Positions 49,970 through 50,903 of a stretch of 50,903 nt of DNA are shown here, piece after piece. The notes beneath the pieces were generated by a model. That model searched no databases and was not told where the DNA came from. It worked only from the letters and a program-made list of their open reading frames with translations. The stretch is from Paracidovorax anthurii (GTDB lineage Bacteria; Pseudomonadota; Gammaproteobacteria; Burkholderiales; Burkholderiaceae_C). The DNA lies in contig NZ_QLTA01000040.1 in the NCBI RefSeq assembly GCF_003269065.1, positions 1 through 50,903 on the forward strand, written 5' to 3'. The stretch's first letter is position 1. Every line of letters begins with the position of its first letter. Made by a program: the position numbers and the translations under genes.

Positions 49970-50143
49970 TCATTGCCAGCGCCATGGTTTTTCTCGGGGT
50001 TAACCCTGCGTACAGTCGCATCCATCGATGAGCGATTCGTTGGGCTCACCGAGGCAGGACAAGACCGGCACCCCCAGGGACGCAAGCCGGCCTTGCCCGG
50101 ACATTCCCCAACGCTCCGGAACGACAGACCGAAAGGACACACC

Positions 50144-50476
50144 ATGAACCGCAAACCCCTCGCCCTGGCCGCCGCCACCCTCTTCTCCCTGAGCGCCTTC
50201 GCCGCCCAGGCGGATACCCGCACGGATGGCGACGGCTCCGGCTATCCCGCCACGGCCAGCGCCCCCAGCACGCTGACGCGCGAAGCCGTGATCGCCGACC
50301 TGGTGGCCGCCCGCAAGAACGGCACCCTGCCCAACAGCGGCGACTGGAGCGACGTACCTGCTCCGCTGGCGCTCTCCGGCCAGTCCAGCCGCGCTCCAGC
50401 CGTGGCCCGTGACCAGGTGCGCGCCGAGGCCGTCGCGGCCGCGCGCTCGCATGACATCGTCAGCGGCGACCATTGA
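50144..50476 (+). CDS. DUF4148 periplasmic protein
   Basis: A 110-residue precursor with a signal peptide (residues 1-23, ...LSAFAAQA-DTRTDG). The mature part shows LTREAVIADLVAARKNGTLP, the DUF4148 helix signature, and a C-terminal segment RDQVRAEAVAAARSHDIVSGD which repeats the same type of helix. Members are small and abundant in Burkholderiales; the function is unknown. GAAAGGA lies 9 bases before the ATG. It is divergent from the LysR gene, its likely regulator. Confidence 0.87.
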   Translation: MNRKPLALAAATLFSLSAFAAQADTRTDGDGSGYPATASAPSTLTREAVIADLVAARKNGTLPNSGDWSDVPAPLALSGQSSRAPAVARDQVRAEAVAAARSHDIVSGDH

Positions 50477-50523
50477 GCCCCTCCCGCGGCGGCAGCACCC
50501 GCCGCCCGGCGGGCCGTCACCGC

Positions 50524-50559
50524 GAAAAAAAGCCCGCCAGGAATGCACCCTGGCGGGCT
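50524..50559 (-). terminator. Strong terminator for a leftward transcript
   Basis: The 11-bp stem AGCCCGCCAGG (50531-50541) pairs with CCTGGCGGGCT (50549-50559). On the minus strand it is followed by seven T residues. No leftward gene remains beside it: the IS4-type element begins directly to its right, so the transcript it served lies beyond that element or has been lost. It may also work for the DUF4148 gene without a U-tract. Confidence 0.82.
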
Positions 50560-50590
50560 AATGCCAGTCAGATAAGCCCTTGGAAGTCTG

Positions 50591-50903
50591 ATGGGAGCTA
50601 AAAAGGGAACGTGTGCAACACGTTCCCTTTTTGCTTTGCGCCTGCTCGAAAACACCCTGACCCAAACCCTGCAACAAGCCCCCAACGATAGCCTGGGAGA
50701 GTTGGCGCAGTTGATCGACAACGAGTGGATCACCCAAGCCCTTGCCGCCAGCGGCAAGGCCAGCATCCGCAGGCGCAAGCTTCCAGCCGAGCACGCCATC
50801 TGGCTGGTCATCGGCTTGTCGCTATATCGGCAACTGCCGATGTGGCAGGTGGTGCAGCAGCTGTCCTTGAGTCTGGGCGACAACGATCTGCCCGTACCCA
50901 GTG
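50591..50903 (+). CDS. IS4-family transposase, N-terminal part
   Basis: An open frame of 104 codons runs to the edge without a stop. It contains LENTLTQTLQQAPNDSLGEL, WITQALAASGKASIRRRKLP and HAIWLVIGLSLYRQLPMWQV, the N-terminal domain signature of IS4-type transposases. The frame opens with ATG 50591, but the first 15 codons coincide with a palindrome, so the true start may lie further in. The catalytic DDE part is not visible. Confidence 0.85.
   Translation, partial: MGAKKGTCATRSLFALRLLENTLTQTLQQAPNDSLGELAQLIDNEWITQALAASGKASIRRRKLPAEHAIWLVIGLSLYRQLPMWQVVQQLSLSLGDNDLPVPS
50600..50632. promoter_or_regulatory. Perfect 15-bp palindrome at the IS4 transposase start
   Basis: Arms 50600-50614 (AAAAAGGGAACGTGT) and 50618-50632 (ACACGTTCCCTTTTT) with a GCA loop. 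With A and T tracts at the ends it can act as a bidirectional terminator or as a hairpin masking transposase translation. Confidence 0.8.

Larger units (their letters stand above)
50560..50903 (+). mobile_element. IS4-family element, start (cut by window edge)
   Basis: From about 50560 the sequence leads into a transposase of IS4 type that continues beyond the window. The left terminus cannot be fixed exactly, because the opposite end and target duplication are outside. The perfect palindrome at 50600-50632 near the element's start is a likely built-in regulatory hairpin. Confidence 0.7.

Overview
The window is a high-GC bacterial chromosome segment whose gene content and order (an aa3-type cytochrome oxidase cluster with small DUF2970 and DUF2909 genes, rpoH, gpmA divergent from rhodanese-grxC, ftsY next to two M16 peptidases, DUF4148 and Bug-type proteins) point to a betaproteobacterium of the family Comamonadaceae, most likely Acidovorax or a close relative. 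This assignment rests on recognised protein families and gene order, not on a database search. No rRNA, tRNA or CRISPR array was recognised.

Layout. Position 1-92 is the end of an IS5-family element inserted at the grxC stop codon. 93-4170 is core metabolism and quality control: grxC, a rhodanese, gpmA, a CtpA-type protease and a MoeB/ThiF-type enzyme. 4284-6917 holds a lone receiver protein, then a NarL-type regulator divergent from a CHASE3 histidine kinase. 7207-8899 is a run of small stress or envelope genes (DUF1328, a DUF883-like protein, a ferritin-like protein, a BON lipoprotein). 9066-15900 holds a putative metallopeptidase, coaD, rsmD, an inactive/active pair of M16 peptidases and ftsY. 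15964-18772 is a composite mobile island: outer ends of one IS5-type element flanked by TCA repeats enclose a deleted IS copy, a Tat/lipoprotein serine hydrolase gene and a decayed second IS.

Directly beside that island, 19114-24575 carries an unusual three-gene cassette: a 1,087-residue protein with a split beta-keto acid cleavage enzyme (DUF849) domain fused to about 590 residues of unknown function, a flavin/nucleotide-binding protein overlapping it by 4 bases, and a TauE/SafE-type permease. This is the best candidate here for an undescribed system. Next come a secreted 14-repeat RCC1-like protein with an IPTL-CTERM-like tail, an AraC regulator, and an amino-acid ABC transporter operon with no ATPase gene. 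rpoH follows, preceded by a near-perfect CIRCE operator. Then come a Bug-type solute-binding protein and an FNR-like regulator with an FNR box upstream.

36482-46099 is the cytochrome c oxidase region. ctaC (with a fused cytochrome c domain), ctaD, a 36-residue gene, ctaG, a DUF2970 gene and coxC run leftwards to a terminator. A second leftward operon (SURF1, an SCO-like protein, ctaA, ctaB, SCO1) supplies heme a synthesis and copper delivery. It starts on the same CATG as the divergent DUF2909 gene. The window closes with a BioC-like methyltransferase divergent from comF, then trmL, a LysR regulator divergent from a DUF4148 gene, and the start of an IS4-family element.
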